Of a stretch of DNA of 64,000 nt, positions 41,614 through 52,210 are shown piece after piece. Both the position numbers and the translations under genes were made by a program. The stretch is from Serratia symbiotica (lineage in GTDB: Bacteria; Pseudomonadota; Gammaproteobacteria; Enterobacterales; Enterobacteriaceae). A model generated the notes under the pieces. The model searched no databases. It was not told the origin of the DNA and saw only the letters and a program-made list of their open reading frames with translations. The stretch lies in assembly GCA_024160085.1 (NCBI GenBank), contig JAMDYG010000001.1, forward strand, positions 1,302,001 to 1,366,000, read 5' to 3'. Position 1 is the stretch's first letter, and each line of letters opens with the position of its first letter.

Positions 41614-41970
41614 TGGGTTTTCTCCTGAGTATTGCATTTAAAAGCAAATGAGTCGTGTTGCCACGGCCCGATAATTTTTGCCGCTGACTCTTGGCTGTGT
41701 CCGGCTATTGATTGTAGCCCCCTGGTTGCCCCAAAAGTGGGTAATCAAGCGGAGGGGGGGGAGTTCAAGACCGACAACGCAGAATAGCGACTTTTGGGGA
41801 GCGGCCAATAGATCCGGGGCCATTTGATGCACCGTCTATTTGGCGCAGCAAACCTCGCAACCCACGCCTTGCTACGCGTATTCAATATCCCCCCCAACGG
41901 CGCTCACGGGCAAGGGCCGGATACAGCCTACCATAGCAGCGATAATACATAAGACAACCTTACAGAATAT
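41614..41970. other. usg-pdxB spacer with an inverted repeat and G/C runs
   Basis: I see no gene. A perfect 10-bp inverted repeat, CCCCAAAAGT (41729-41738) and ACTTTTGGGG (41790-41799), encloses a run of eight G. A run of seven C at 41889-41895 is followed by GGCGCTCACGG (41899-41909), an 11-mer also present in the palindrome at 61973-61983. Confidence 0.6.
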
Positions 41971-43092
41971 TTACAGAACGTTGAAACCAGGCTCAAGCAG
42001 CAACTCCGCGCTGGCACTGTCATGGCACTGAACACGCAGCGAAGACCATTCGCGGCGCTCCTGATAGTATTTGCGCAGGCGATTAAAATCATTCATCAGC
42101 CCCTCGACATTACGCAGCAGTGCATCATCACGGCGCACATCATAACACTAAGTGAATCAATCTTTTTAATTTGCTTTCATCCAACACCCTATTGAGTTGG
42201 ATATGGCTTAATTCTGCTATCGGCAGCAGTGAGGCCAATGCAATCTGCTGTGGCTGCCCAAGATAACAGCTGTAGGCCTCAAATACTTGCGTAGTGCCGT
42301 ACGCTTGCCCTCCAGGGTATAAGCCCGCGATATGCGCGGTGCCGATGTCTACCTGTGCCAGCAACGGCAGGGAAAGATCCGGCTCCGGCTCTCAGACGTC
42401 CAACACCGTGCTCAGCTTTTTGCCCTTTTCCAATGCCTGCAACAGCGCTGCGTTGTCGACCACCGCGCCACGGCAGGCATTGATCAGAATACGGTTGTCC
42501 GGTAGAGCTGCTGCTAGCAGATCGGCATCAGCCAGATGCTATAAGGTATAAGGGCCATACTTATTAAGCGGCGTATGGAAGGACAGGACATCGGCTTCTG
42601 CCACCAGCTTCTCCAGAGGCCAAAACTCCCCCGCGCCACCGCGCGCAGCGCGCAGTGGATCACACAATAGCGTACGCACGCCTAATACTTTCATCCGCGC
42701 ATCCAGACGACGTGAGCCAACGTTACCCATGCCGACGATACCGATAGTTTTATCACGCAGCTGGAAACCATCACGTTTAGCAAGCACCAGTAAAGCGGAA
42801 AACACATACTCGACTACTGCGATAGCATTGCAGCCTGGTACGGCGGAAAAAAACCGATGCCTTGCTGTTGAAGCCAAGCCTCATCAATGTGGTCAGTGCC
42901 GGCGGTGGCGGTGCTTACAAAACCAACGCAGCTATTAGCCAGCAATTCTGCATTCACCTGGGTAACCGAACGGCGCACCATCAGTACCTTGGCATCCGCC
43001 AGCGCATCACGCGGGATAGGGCTATCTAGCACCACCTGTACATCTCCCAGGCAACTGAACAGCTCAGCCGAATAGGGCATATTTTTCATCAA
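41971..43092 (-). pseudogene. pdxB: Erythronate-4-phosphate dehydrogenase PdxB, frameshifted
   Basis: PdxB acts in the DXP-dependent PLP pathway. It starts (M)[20 protein letters not shown] at 43092. The first frame ([37 protein letters not shown]) shifts near 42840 at the [19 protein letters not shown] motif. The second frame ([23 protein letters not shown] site; [17 protein letters not shown]) stops at 42539. A third frame covers AHIAGLYPGGQAYGTTQVFE, and later text VEGLMNDFNRLRKYYQERRE ends SAELLLEPGFNVL at 41971. The total of about 374 codons is near the family 378, so only small indels are present. Confidence 0.95.
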
Positions 43093-43945
43093 CTAGAATT
43101 TTCACTGCGTTCTTCGACGCTTCACCGCAATTTATCTGTGAAATAGTGTGCCACTAAATCATGCACGGCGGAAGTACTTAGGGGGAGTATCAGTACCAAA
43201 AACTTGTCCTCGGACGATGGCAGGTAATTTTGCTGGATAGGGGATTGAGGTAATATTATTTTTACATTTTTTTGATTAAGATCGTTTAATCATACTGGAT
43301 AATAGTCAAGCGAAGACGTAATATCAGACAGGTAATTGGCATATCTTTGAAGAATGAAGAGCATGACAAGTAAAGTTCAAATTAAACGATATAAATTATG
43401 CTCTTCCCATATTTATAGCATTGAGGATTTTTTTTATTTTTCTCTGGTGGAGAAGCTTATCGTTATTGCGGCGGATTAGGTGATGTTTCTAACAAAGAAT
43501 CCATTTCCACTAATATCTATTCCATTTTAAACGAATAGATATAATTCATCACTCATGGTTAAAAATCTTAAATAAGATATAGTTACTTATTATTAGAGCT
43601 TCCTGCATAGCAATTCTTATTACCCTTCTCTCATTGGAGAAATAACAAATGGCACAATCTGTTATTAGGAGCTTCTTTTATAGAATAGATAGATTGCTTT
43701 TATATAACATCCTTTCAATTATTATTGGTCATTGATTAGGAGATCCATACAAATGGATAACTAACCTAAATACTAATATGTGAGAAGCATAAATTGTCAA
43801 TAGAATAAATCTGGCGGTTCCAGAAAATGCTGAAACCGATGCGTAGCACAATCAACCCGGCTTTCACCCACATTAGTTGGCCCCCATTGTGACTATGTGG
43901 CTATGTGGCTATGTGGCTAATTAGACCTTATTGAGAATAATTATC
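43093..43945. other. Long AT-rich spacer after pdxB; no gene recognised
   Basis: About 850 bases without a credible open frame; relatives have flk and fabB-side genes next to pdxB. A 9-bp inverted repeat, GAAGAGCAT (43356-43364) and ATGCTCTTC (43398-43406), with a 33-base loop is visible. Near the right end is an 8-bp tandem repeat. Confidence 0.5.
43893..43918 (+). repeat. 8-bp tandem repeat (CTATGTGG)3
   Basis: Three perfect CTATGTGG units at 43893-43916 are followed by CT. The repeat lies 27 bases upstream of the start of a broken DMT transporter. Confidence 0.9.
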
Positions 43946-44763
43946 ATGAGTATACTGTTCCCATTGCTAGCAGTGCTGATCTAGTCAATCAGTGCCATAT
44001 AGTCAACAAACTAGCTGTCACTACTATCGATCCAGCAGCCATCTCCTTATACCGCTGGCTACTGGCGCTAATCATCCTAATACCCATTGTATTTTGCCGG
44101 GGTGATCGGCAACCGACAGGTGGTGCGTGTCAATGAGTGGAAACTGCTGGTACTCGGTCTGCTGGATATGGTACTGTATCAAAGCCTAGCCTACTATGCT
44201 GCGTACAGTTTCTGTGCGCTGTTTATGGGCATCATCGCTTCTTTGATCCTGCCACTGACCATATTGATTAGTCTGGCGCATTGCTGCAATAGGATATCGA
44301 CAAGGGAGAACTGATGATGTTAGCCGCCACCTTCTCTTACGCACTATACGGAGTGTTAACCAAATATTGGAACATTGCCCTGCCTAACTGGCAGTAACTG
44401 TACGTACAGATCCTGTTTGTCGTCGTGTTACTGCTGCCGGAATTTCTGTTGGCGTAGGAGATTGGGCTCGATAGCCATAATATCCCTATGGTACTGTTTA
44501 CCGGCACCCCGGCCTCGGTCATTGCGCCTTTCTTGTGGGTTCAAGGCATTATGCGCCTAGGGGCTAATACCGCCGCGATCTTTATGAACTTAACACCGGT
44601 GGTGTTCACTGCCATCATCGCCGTACTGTTCCTGCATGAACAATTACACAACCACCATCTGTTAGGCGGCGGTATCACCCTGCTTGGCGTGATTTTATCC
44701 CAATGCCTACCCACCTCATGGGGACAGCGCGCAAAAATACCCACCACCGGGGGCATTCTATAA
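43946..44763 (+). pseudogene. DMT (EamA) family transporter, broken
   Basis: This is a ten-helix drug/metabolite transporter by text: ADPAAISLYRWLLALIIL-like start, GVIGNRQVVRVNEWKLLVLG, LLDMVLYQSLAYYAAY, MGIIASLILPLTILIS, then LMMLAATFSYALYGVLTKYW, FLWVQGIMRLGANTAAIFMN, LTPVVFTAIIAVLFLHEQLH and GGGITLLGVILSQCL. Stops are frequent in the first third, a frameshift lies near 44300, and TAA and TAG stops occur at about 44397 and 44456. It ends at 44763. The specific substrate is unknown. Confidence 0.85.
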
Positions 44764-44920
44764 GGATCAGGACAACCGTTGAAAATGCCCTCGCAAGCTG
44801 CTGTGCTCCACCAATCGCTCCTCGCCCAGGCCAAAAAATGCTATTTTTCCTTTACTTAATTTTCATTTGCCGCGTATTGCTTTATCTATAGCACCTTTTT
44901 ACAGCACTAAAGGATGTTTT

Positions 44921-45952
44921 ATGACTAACACTTTCATCAAATGGTTACTGCTGAGTAGCGTAATCATCTTGCTTTCCGCCTGTAACAAACCGCAATCCCG
45001 CCCGCAAATCGACATCAACGGCAAAACCATGGGTACCTTTTATAGCGTTAAGGTGAGTGGTGATATCGCCATCAGCAAAGAACAGTTACAGCACCAGATC
45101 GATACGCTGCTAGAACAGGCCAACGACGATATTTCCACCTATCGTGCCAATTCGGTGCTGTCTCATTTTAATCATTCCTGCAGCAATAACCCACAAGCCA
45201 TACCGCGCGGTATGGCAAATATCATACTGATGGCTCAGCACATTGGCCAGGATACCGGTGGTGCCATGGACATTACCATTGGCCCGTTAGTGAACCTGTG
45301 GAGCTTTGGGCCGGACAAACGCCAGGTCAAGGTGCCAACCCAGCAGCAAATAGCAGCGGCGCAGAAGAAGGTAGGGTTACAGCACCTGAATCTGTTCAGT
45401 GACAGCCGGGGAGAATGGTTACAGAAAGACCTGCCTGGTATGTATGTCGATCTCTCGACGTTGGGCGAAGGCTATGGCACCGATGAACTGGTGCAGCGGA
45501 TGACACGTAACGGCATCACCAACTATCTGGTTTCGGTAGGCGGTGCGGTATCTGCACACGGCGTTAACAGTCAGGGCAAACCCTGGCGAGTGGCAATCCA
45601 GAAACCAACCGATCGTGAGAATGCCGTGCAAGCGCTGGTCGATTTACAGGGCTATAGCATCAGCACAGCTGGCAGCTATCGCAACTATTTTGAGCTAGGT
45701 GGCCAGCACTATTCGCATATCATCAATCCAAGCACCGGCAAGCCAATTCAACATCGGCTAGTGTCCGCCACGGTGATCGCTTCTACCGCGCTGGAAGCTG
45801 ATGGCTGGGATACTGGGCTGATGGTACTGAACACAGAAAAAGCGTTACAGTTAGCGCAAGAAAAAGGGCTAGCGGCATATCTGATCAGCAAAACTAACGA
45901 TGGTTTTAGTACGGTGATGACGCCGCAGTTCAAGGCATTTCTAGTGCAATAA
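44921..45952 (+). CDS. apbE: FAD:protein FMN transferase ApbE
   Basis: ApbE attaches FMN to threonines of Nqr and Rnf subunits in the periplasm. The start MTNTFIKWLLLSSVIILLSA at 44921 follows AAAGGATG; the lipobox LLSAC predicts a lipoprotein anchored at Cys19. It has 343 residues. Conserved parts are DINGKTMGTFYSVKVSG, DDISTYRANSVLSHFN, GGAMDITIGPLVNLWSFGP, MYVDLSTLGEGYGTDELVQR, YLVSVGGAVSAHGVN, HYSHIINPSTGKPIQH and ALEADGWDTGLMVLN (metal and FAD sites). There is no lesion. In Serratia relatives apbE adjoins nqr genes; here no nqr gene is beside it. An imperfect hairpin (AGCTCAG...CTAAGCT) just after may terminate it. Confidence 0.96.
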   Translation: MTNTFIKWLLLSSVIILLSACNKPQSRPQIDINGKTMGTFYSVKVSGDIAISKEQLQHQIDTLLEQANDDISTYRANSVLSHFNHSCSNNPQAIPRGMANIILMAQHIGQDTGGAMDITIGPLVNLWSFGPDKRQVKVPTQQQIAAAQKKVGLQHLNLFSDSRGEWLQKDLPGMYVDLSTLGEGYGTDELVQRMTRNGITNYLVSVGGAVSAHGVNSQGKPWRVAIQKPTDRENAVQALVDLQGYSISTAGSYRNYFELGGQHYSHIINPSTGKPIQHRLVSATVIASTALEADGWDTGLMVLNTEKALQLAQEKGLAAYLISKTNDGFSTVMTPQFKAFLVQ

Positions 45953-46302
45953 GATAAAAAGCTCAGCGTAAACTAAGCTGGAAAAAGGAGAATATAAGCA
46001 CCTGATTTCTGGATAAAAGCTTGCACAGGCCATCATCAACGATGAACTTTCACTCTATAATGCTACTATAAAATCTCTTTTCCCCAATTATAGCACTGTT
46101 AATCAGTGGGGTAAGCATTTTTTCGTTACCTAGGTGTCATATTCATGTGACGATAGCAACCCGATGATTTAAATGGCCGTGGAAAACAGTTCTAAGCCAA
46201 ACCACTTCGTACGCCTAACCCGGCGTGGTAATGTGCTGGTATTGGGATACGCCGTGCATTGCTCAGATAGCGAGCAATCGAACCGGAATGGTCAATTTAG
46301 CG
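45953..46302. other. Spacer between apbE and the tRNA-Asn promoter
   Basis: Apart from the possible apbE terminator at 45959-45979 I see no gene. Short frames lack family likeness. Confidence 0.5.
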
Positions 46303-46331
46303 TTGACACTCCTATGGCGGCTGGATATGAT
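46303..46331 (+). promoter_or_regulatory. Sigma-70 promoter of tRNA-Asn
   Basis: TTGACA (46303-46308) and TATGAT (46326-46331) with a 17-base spacer form a near-consensus promoter 18 bases before the tRNA. Confidence 0.85.
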
Positions 46332-46349
46332 GCACCCCGTTCACACGAT

Positions 46350-46425
46350 TCCTCTGTAGTTCAGTCGGTAGAACGGCGGACTGTTAATCCGTATGTCACT
46401 GGTTCGAATCCAGTCAGAGGAGCCA
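46350..46425 (+). tRNA. tRNA-Asn (anticodon GTT)
   Basis: A 76-nt gene: acceptor TCCTCTG with CAGAGGA, D-arm with AGTTCAGTCGGTAGAAC, anticodon GTT at 46383-46385, T-arm GGTTCGAATCC and encoded GCCA end. It is intact and serves as the integration site of the island that follows. Confidence 0.97.
46410..46423 (+). other. att core in the 3' end of tRNA-Asn (left copy)
   Basis: CCAGTCAGAGGAGC is repeated exactly at 52016-52029. tRNA 3' ends are the usual target of P4-type integrases, one of which starts 165 bases downstream. Confidence 0.85.
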
Positions 46426-46589
46426 AATTCTTGTTTTCATGCTGCTCTTCGAATTCTTATATGATTCTGATTCAATAAGTTAGCATAAAAAGTCTTCCCG
46501 GTGCATTTTCAGTTTTCCCTTTGCATCGGGAGAATTCGGTGATCAGATTTAGGGTCAAGTTGGTTCGATGACGGAGTGACCCCAACAAA

Positions 46590-47853
46590 ATGTCTCTTAA
46601 CGACTCAAAAATCCGCAACTTAAAACCATCCGTAAAACCCTTCAAAATTTCCGATTCTCACGGTCTGTACCTTTTAGTTAATCCAGGCGGCTCACGTCTC
46701 TGGTATCTTAAATATCGTATCAATAAGAAAAGAATCCCGCCTCGGCTTAGGTGCCTACCCTTATGTCTCTCTCGCTGATGCTCATCAGCAATGTGACGGT
46801 ATCCGTAAATTGCTGGCGTAAAATGTCAATCCAGCTCAATAGCGCTCTGCTGAAAGAGCCACTTCCTCATCATAAAAAACCTTTAAGACCGTGGCACTGG
46901 AGTGGCATAAAAGCAACCGAACATGGTCAGAAAACCATGCTGCCCGTCTGCTTGCCAGCATGAACAATCAGATCTTCCCAATAATTAGACACCTGCTGAT
47001 CACAGAGCTGAAAACTCGCCACTTTATCGATCTGGTAAAAGGGATTGAGAAAAAAGATCTGCTGGATGTGGCTACGCATACCCGGCAGCATATGTGCAAC
47101 ATCATGTGTCATGCCGTGCATCAGGAGTAGATAGAGCACAATCCGGCAGCCGATCTGGACGGTATCATCGCTCCTCCCGTTAAACGCCACTATCTTGCTC
47201 TTCCACTGGAGCAACTGCCGGAACTGTTGACTCGCATTGAGGACTACAAGCAAAGACGTGAATTAACCCGTCTGGCCGTCTAACTCACCCCGCACCTTTT
47301 CATCCGTTCCAGCGAATTGCGCTTTGCCCGTTGGTCTGATCTCGATTTCAGAAACAAAATCTGGACCATTCCTGCCACCCACAAGGCTATCCCTGGTGTG
47401 CGTTATTCCGGGCGTGGTGCCAAAATGCGCTCGCCGCATATCGTTCCTCCCCTTTCCCGTCAGTCCATCACTATTCTGAAACAGATACGGGACATATCCG
47501 GGCATCAGGAACTCATATTCCCCGTTGATCATAATCCGTATAAGCTAATGTGTGAAAACAGGGTCAACAAGGCACTACGCCTGATGGGTTATGACACGAA
47601 ATACGAAATCTGCGGCCACGGATTACGCGCAATGGCCTGTAGTGCGCTGATGGAGTTTGGACTGTAGGCGTAGGATGCTGTTGAGCGTCAAATAAGTCAT
47701 CAGGAACGCAATAGCGTTCGAGCAGCTTACATCCATAAAGCAGAATATCTCGATGCTCGTAAAGCGATGATGCAATGGTGGTCGGATTATCTGGATACCA
47801 ACCGGGAAGGATATGTTGCGCGATATATTTATGCTCAACAACGGCTTTATTGA
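46590..47853 (+). pseudogene. P4-type integrase (first), frameshifted
   Basis: A tyrosine recombinase of about 410-420 residues that would integrate at tRNA-Asn. It starts MSLNDSKIRNLKPSVKPFKI at 46590, with SRLWYLKYRINKK-type N-terminal arm-binding domain. Catalytic parts are readable in other frames: FIRSSELRFARWSDLDF (first Arg), YEICGHGLRAMACSAL (His-x-x-Arg) and SVRAAYIHKAEYLDARKAMM (Tyr nucleophile), then MQWWSDYLD. Frameshifts at about 46730 and 46840 and stops at about 47128, 47281 and 47666 break it. The end runs into the IS903-type copy at 47843. Confidence 0.93.
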
Positions 47854-48851
47854 ATAAATTGAACTTTTGCTGATTTGAAGGGGCAGATCACACATTCTCT
47901 GACAACGCAGGCAGTCCCGTGGCTAAGCAGAAGTTCATAATCACCCACTGGCACACTTATAACAAAGCGCTTATCAACCACGGCTCCATGACTTTCTAGC
48001 TGGACGACGAAGCGATTAAGACGTGGTAAGACACGGTATGAGACAGCCCCACCTTCAGTGCGAGGAATACCCCAGCGCTATTCTGACCTTGCCATCACTA
48101 CCGTTTTGGTGATTAAACGAGTATTACGGCTGACCCTACGGGCTGCACAGGGCTTCATTGATTCCATTTTTACCCTGATGGGCGTTCCGCTGCGCTGTCC
48201 GGATTACAGCTGTGTCAGCAAGCGGGCAAAGTCAGTCAATGTCAGTGTCAAAACTCCCACCCAGGGTGAAATCACGCACCTGGTGATTGATTCCACCGTG
48301 CTGAAGGTCTTGGGTGAAGGCAAATGGAAAGTCAAAAACACGGAAAAGAACGCCGCTGTATCTGGCGGAAGCTGCATCTGGTCGTTGACAGCAAAACCAA
48401 TTAAATCATCTATGCGGACTTGTCGCTTAACAACGTTACGGCGGACGGCGCTTATGACACCCGGTTATGTCACAATGAAATGCGCCGTAAAAAAATCAGC
48501 GCCCTCATTCCTCAGCGAAAGGGAGCGGGCTACTTGCCCGGTGAGTACGCAGACCGTAACCGTGCAGTAGCGAATCAGCGACTGAGCGGGAGCAATGCGC
48601 GGTGGAAATGGACAATAGAATATAACTGTCGCTCTATAGCAGAAACGGCCATGTACCGGGTAAAGCAGCTGTTCGGAGGCTCACTGACGCCGTGTGACTA
48701 CGACTGTCAGGTAGCGGAGGCTTTGGCTATGGTACGTGCCCTGAACAAGATGACGAAGGCAGGTATGCCAGAAAACATTCGTATTGCCTGAAAATCCGAC
48801 CAGCTACAGGGACGCTCGCTCGCACAGCGATCTGATTTATTTAACAAAGCC
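47843..48851 (+). mobile_element. IS903-type (IS5 family) element, 1009 bp, degenerate
   Basis: The terminal repeats GGCTTTATTGAATAAATT (left) and, reversed, GGCTTTGTTAAATAAATC (right) bound 1009 bases, against 1057 in IS903. The flanking nine bases (CTCAACAAC and CATTCCAGA) are not duplicated, so the two sides were probably rearranged after insertion. It contains one broken transposase gene. Confidence 0.9.
47919..48791 (+). pseudogene. IS903-type transposase, frameshifted and shortened
   Basis: A DDE transposase of about 307 residues in IS903. The GTG start at 47919 gives MAKQKFIITHWHTYNKALIN. Stops and shifts follow, and family text reappears as RYSDLAITTVLVIKRVLRLT, GFIDSIFTLMGVPLRCPDY, LVIDSTVLKVLGEGKWKV and KERRCIWRKLHLVVDSKT in several frames. 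The region between SLNNVT and ADGAYDTRLC has lost about 28 residues, including a catalytic neighbourhood. The C-terminus AVANQRLSGSNARWKWTIEY, AETAMYRVKQLFGGSL, ALNKMTKAGMPENIRIA is in one frame, ending at 48791. Confidence 0.92.
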
Positions 48852-51782
48852 CATTCCAGACTGAAGTCACTCGGTTTAATTTAGACATGTTGTTACCAAA
48901 TACTCAGTTTCCGAAAATGTTCACCGATGTCTATTTAGAAAGTGACGGGCGATTTACTGACAAACGTTCAATCTTTGCTTTAGCGGTCGAGCGACTGGCT
49001 AAGGATGTAACCCCAGATATCCCGAAAGCCTCTGTATCTCTTTCCGTTGCATAGAAGATTGCATTTTCTGCCGAGGTTTATGCCAAACTTCTATTGTCGG
49101 GCGCAGAAGGCATTAGCACCATCAATACGACCGCAAACCGGATGTATCCCATGCTGTCAGCGTTGTTTAACGGCAGTAGTGCCTGTTACGACATATTGTC
49201 AACGCAGCTTTTCAAACCCGGCGATAATGAAGACCAGCACCACCCGGTACACAAGATCGTCGCTGAATACTACGCAGCGGATTATCTCATTAATCGAATT
49301 GCCTATCCTGCGGATGACCTCACTTTAACAAAGTGCTTGTCTATTATTACGCCTAACGGTACTGCTAGATATGAGTTGAGAGGTCTGCTAAGATGGATGG
49401 CGGCATTAGGCAACAGGTCGGTGCGGGGATCCATTATTGAGCTTGACGCCTATGCGATACTCGCAAACGTCGATCTATCGCAGCTTGAACGCTTATCGAA
49501 ACGACAGCTTCTTCATCGACTTAAAGAGATTGAAGCTGCAGATCCTTACTTTCGTCGGAGCGATTTCTGGCGACGGTTACAGCGCGGCCGATTTTTTCAC
49601 ACAAGACGTTGTTGAAGAAATAAAACCTCTTTTAGCGATGGGCAAAGGGGGGCATTTACATGACTTAATTTTAGAACTTCTGGCAGACTCCCAGGTTAAT
49701 AACCGGTTGATGCCTGAACTGAGCCTGATTGTTTTAAACCCCACAAAGAACAAATTGAAAAGGTCGTTGGTTCTCTTTACTTTATTAAAAACTTATTTCC
49801 TGTTTTTCACCCTATACTCTTGAACTTCTTATGGATGAATTAACCCATAATATTCATTGCTATTGTGGGAAAAGATCCTATGAGTGTGATTGTCGCAATG
49901 GAATAAGCAAGATCGTCGGTTCAATGATCGATCGCTATTTTGAATTAGCCCAAGCACCGATTGATCCTGTGAGGATCTGGCAATGGGTAGGTAATCTAAA
50001 TTTTCATCGTCAATGCCAGTCCGATCAAAACAAATCGGTACAGGTGATTCGGGAAAATTACACGCTTCGTCAGGGGATAATTGCTCATGTATTCGGGCTA
50101 TTAACGGATCGTAAAGAGATATTCAACATAAAAGTGGAGAAATTCGACGGACACCCGCACTCACATATGGGCCAGATACAACAATACATTGAATTGGAGT
50201 TTGGTGACGAGAAACTGGTTCGGACTGCGTTGCGAAATTGTCTGGATTTTATTACTCCCGTGGTGGTTCCCACCCTACCGCGAACTAGCGGCTCTGCAAT
50301 GCGAATCTAAACACAGGTATTCTGAGACGGTTTTATATGCATCCTGTCTGGAGATTCTACGTGCAGAAGGCAACCTTGAATGCGTAATATTGAGTTGCTT
50401 ATAGCATTAAGAACTAACATTCACATGGGATACAATTAAGTTTCGCCGGAAGAACATGATGCTCTACAGGCAGAGTTTGATCGCCTGATTTTTCCTGATA
50501 GTGAAAGTGCGGAAAAATATCTCCTACAGTATGTTGAACCCCTAACTCGCTCACCCATACCTCCACCCTCAAATCTGGATGTTAAGTGGAGAATAGGTCT
50601 TTAGGCAGTCACGCGCTAAACTTTCCATTGAATGGCTTTGTCGCTGTATCGATTTATCCCTTGACTCAGCGGATGCGATTTTTGAAATTGCTACTCAATA
50701 CGGCGATCATGAGGATTTAAAAGAAATTATTGCAGAGCATTGCTCTGAGATAATATCGGGCTAGCCCAATCCGACAAAAGATGAGGATTTTGAACACAAG
50801 CGAATATTCTTGTCTGGTACGGGAATTCTACTTTCTTGAGAGCATTACAGCTATTTATTGGGTATAGTATAAAATATGCCAAAAATAACTTACTGCATTT
50901 TTATAGTCGTTCTAGCCGCGTGATCCTAAGCGAGAATCATACCCGGCCGGAACTGACCTTAATTAAAATTAAAGCCATTTTAGACGCTTTCTTTGAACAA
51001 TGGCTGCATGTTGAACTACTAAGTCATTGGGGTAGTGATAGCTCCGAAGAGGAAAAGCCTACCGCTTTTTGTATAATTTAATTTGGTCAATTGAATCAGA
51101 TACTCCTGACAATGTAATACCTGTACTGGGTCGCCTTCTTGCCGATCCACGTTTCACGAGCCAGAATAAATGGCTACAAAGTATATATGCTGGTTAGCTC
51201 AGGAAAAAAGCGCTCAGGTATTTTGAACCACCGACACCTGATGAAATAGTCCAACATCTAGATTGTGATTCAGTGTTTACTGTTGAAGGCCTGCGTCAGT
51301 TAGTTCTTCAGGAGCTTTATGATTTCCAGAGCTTCTATGAAAAAAATGAACGCCTTAATGAGGTAAAGTATACGTAGATCATTGCTAAACGTCTCAATTT
51401 AAGACTCGAACCTCAGGGCATATCGATAACACCTGAGCATCAGTTGAAAGGTCAAAACAGGAGTTATTTCACGGCATCTAAGTTAATTGGTGTAAAAAGA
51501 CGGTTGCTGGTTACAGAAGTCAAAGTCCAGTAGCACAGAGAGTTATATTATGCCGCTTCAGCCCAACTCTATGACTGTTTTTCCATCCACCCAGATGCCG
51601 AACAGCAGGGTATTTTTCTTGTTATATGGTTTGGAGAGAGTGAGACCGCTGCAGGCCGCAAGCTCCACAGTATCAAAACCACTCAGGAACTTAAAATAAG
51701 TATTGAAGCAGTGTTACCAGTTGATCTCCGTGGTTTAGTCGATGTTTTCGTTTTAGATGTTTCACGAAATAATAAACATTAG
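48852..51782 (+). pseudogene. Ruin of a large NACHT/STAND-like protein with a possible nuclease-like C-terminus
   Basis: About 2.9 kb of plus-strand coding text in many frames looks like one very large protein whose 5' part is missing. The first part, DKRSIFALAVERLAKDV, LLLSGAEGISTI, GDNEDQHHPVHKIVAEYYAA and DELRG/YELRGLLRWMAALG, resembles the helical region after a NACHT ATPase. FFTQDVVEEIKPLLA is followed by helical-repeat-like text. A Cys-rich part lies at 49831-50310 (HNIHCYCGKRSYECDCRNGI), with an apparent deletion after HSHMG. The last part (51230-51782), EGLRQLVLQELYDFQ, LRLEPQGISITPEHQ, LLVTEVKVQ, HPDAEQQGIFLVIWFG, ends VLDVSRNNKH at 51782. Stops include a TAG in the EVK..W site. The P-loop is not present. 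The family match is from memory. Confidence 0.6.
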
Positions 51783-52015
51783 AATTAGTAATATAGCTCC
51801 TACTTTGAATTTCTTAAGGGTGCTTTAAGTATTACAGTATAAAAGAACTTAACAGTATTGTTACATCAAACATAAATACCAGATATCACGGCAGGTGTGA
51901 TAGCAAGCATTTACCACCGAGAGATTAATAAAAATTGGTGGTCATTCTAGTGATCTTGACAGGAGAGAAATTCAGGTTTAGTTTACTTATTAGCTAGTTA
52001 CTGTCTAAAGCGATC

Positions 52016-52029
52016 CCAGTCAGAGGAGC
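52016..52029 (+). other. att core, second copy
   Basis: CCAGTCAGAGGAGC is identical to the tRNA-Asn end at 46410-46423, in direct orientation. It lies 182 bases before a second integrase start, as expected for tandem islands. Confidence 0.8.
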
Positions 52030-52210
52030 TCTCTTAAGGGAAGAAAGCATTTACTGACGTCTGCCTTATGCATTTCTGTCAGTTGGTTATCCCCTTCCCC
52101 AGGTTCACCTTCGTTCACTAAAAACCACTCGAAGCCATACCCATTTGCTGGTGAAAATGTTGGTAATGGTAGTTCGATTGCGTTTTTACCAACAAATGGG
52201 GGATGCTGTT

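Noticed and set aside
43356-43406. Small RNA terminator or attenuator in the pdxB spacer
   Set aside because: A 9-bp stem with a 33-base loop and no T tract; too weak to call.
46173-46478. 101-codon open frame overlapping the tRNA-Asn gene
   Set aside because: It covers a perfect tRNA and its promoter; a chance frame.
47843-48851. Active transposon
   Set aside because: The transposase has several frameshifts and a lost segment, and there is no target duplication.
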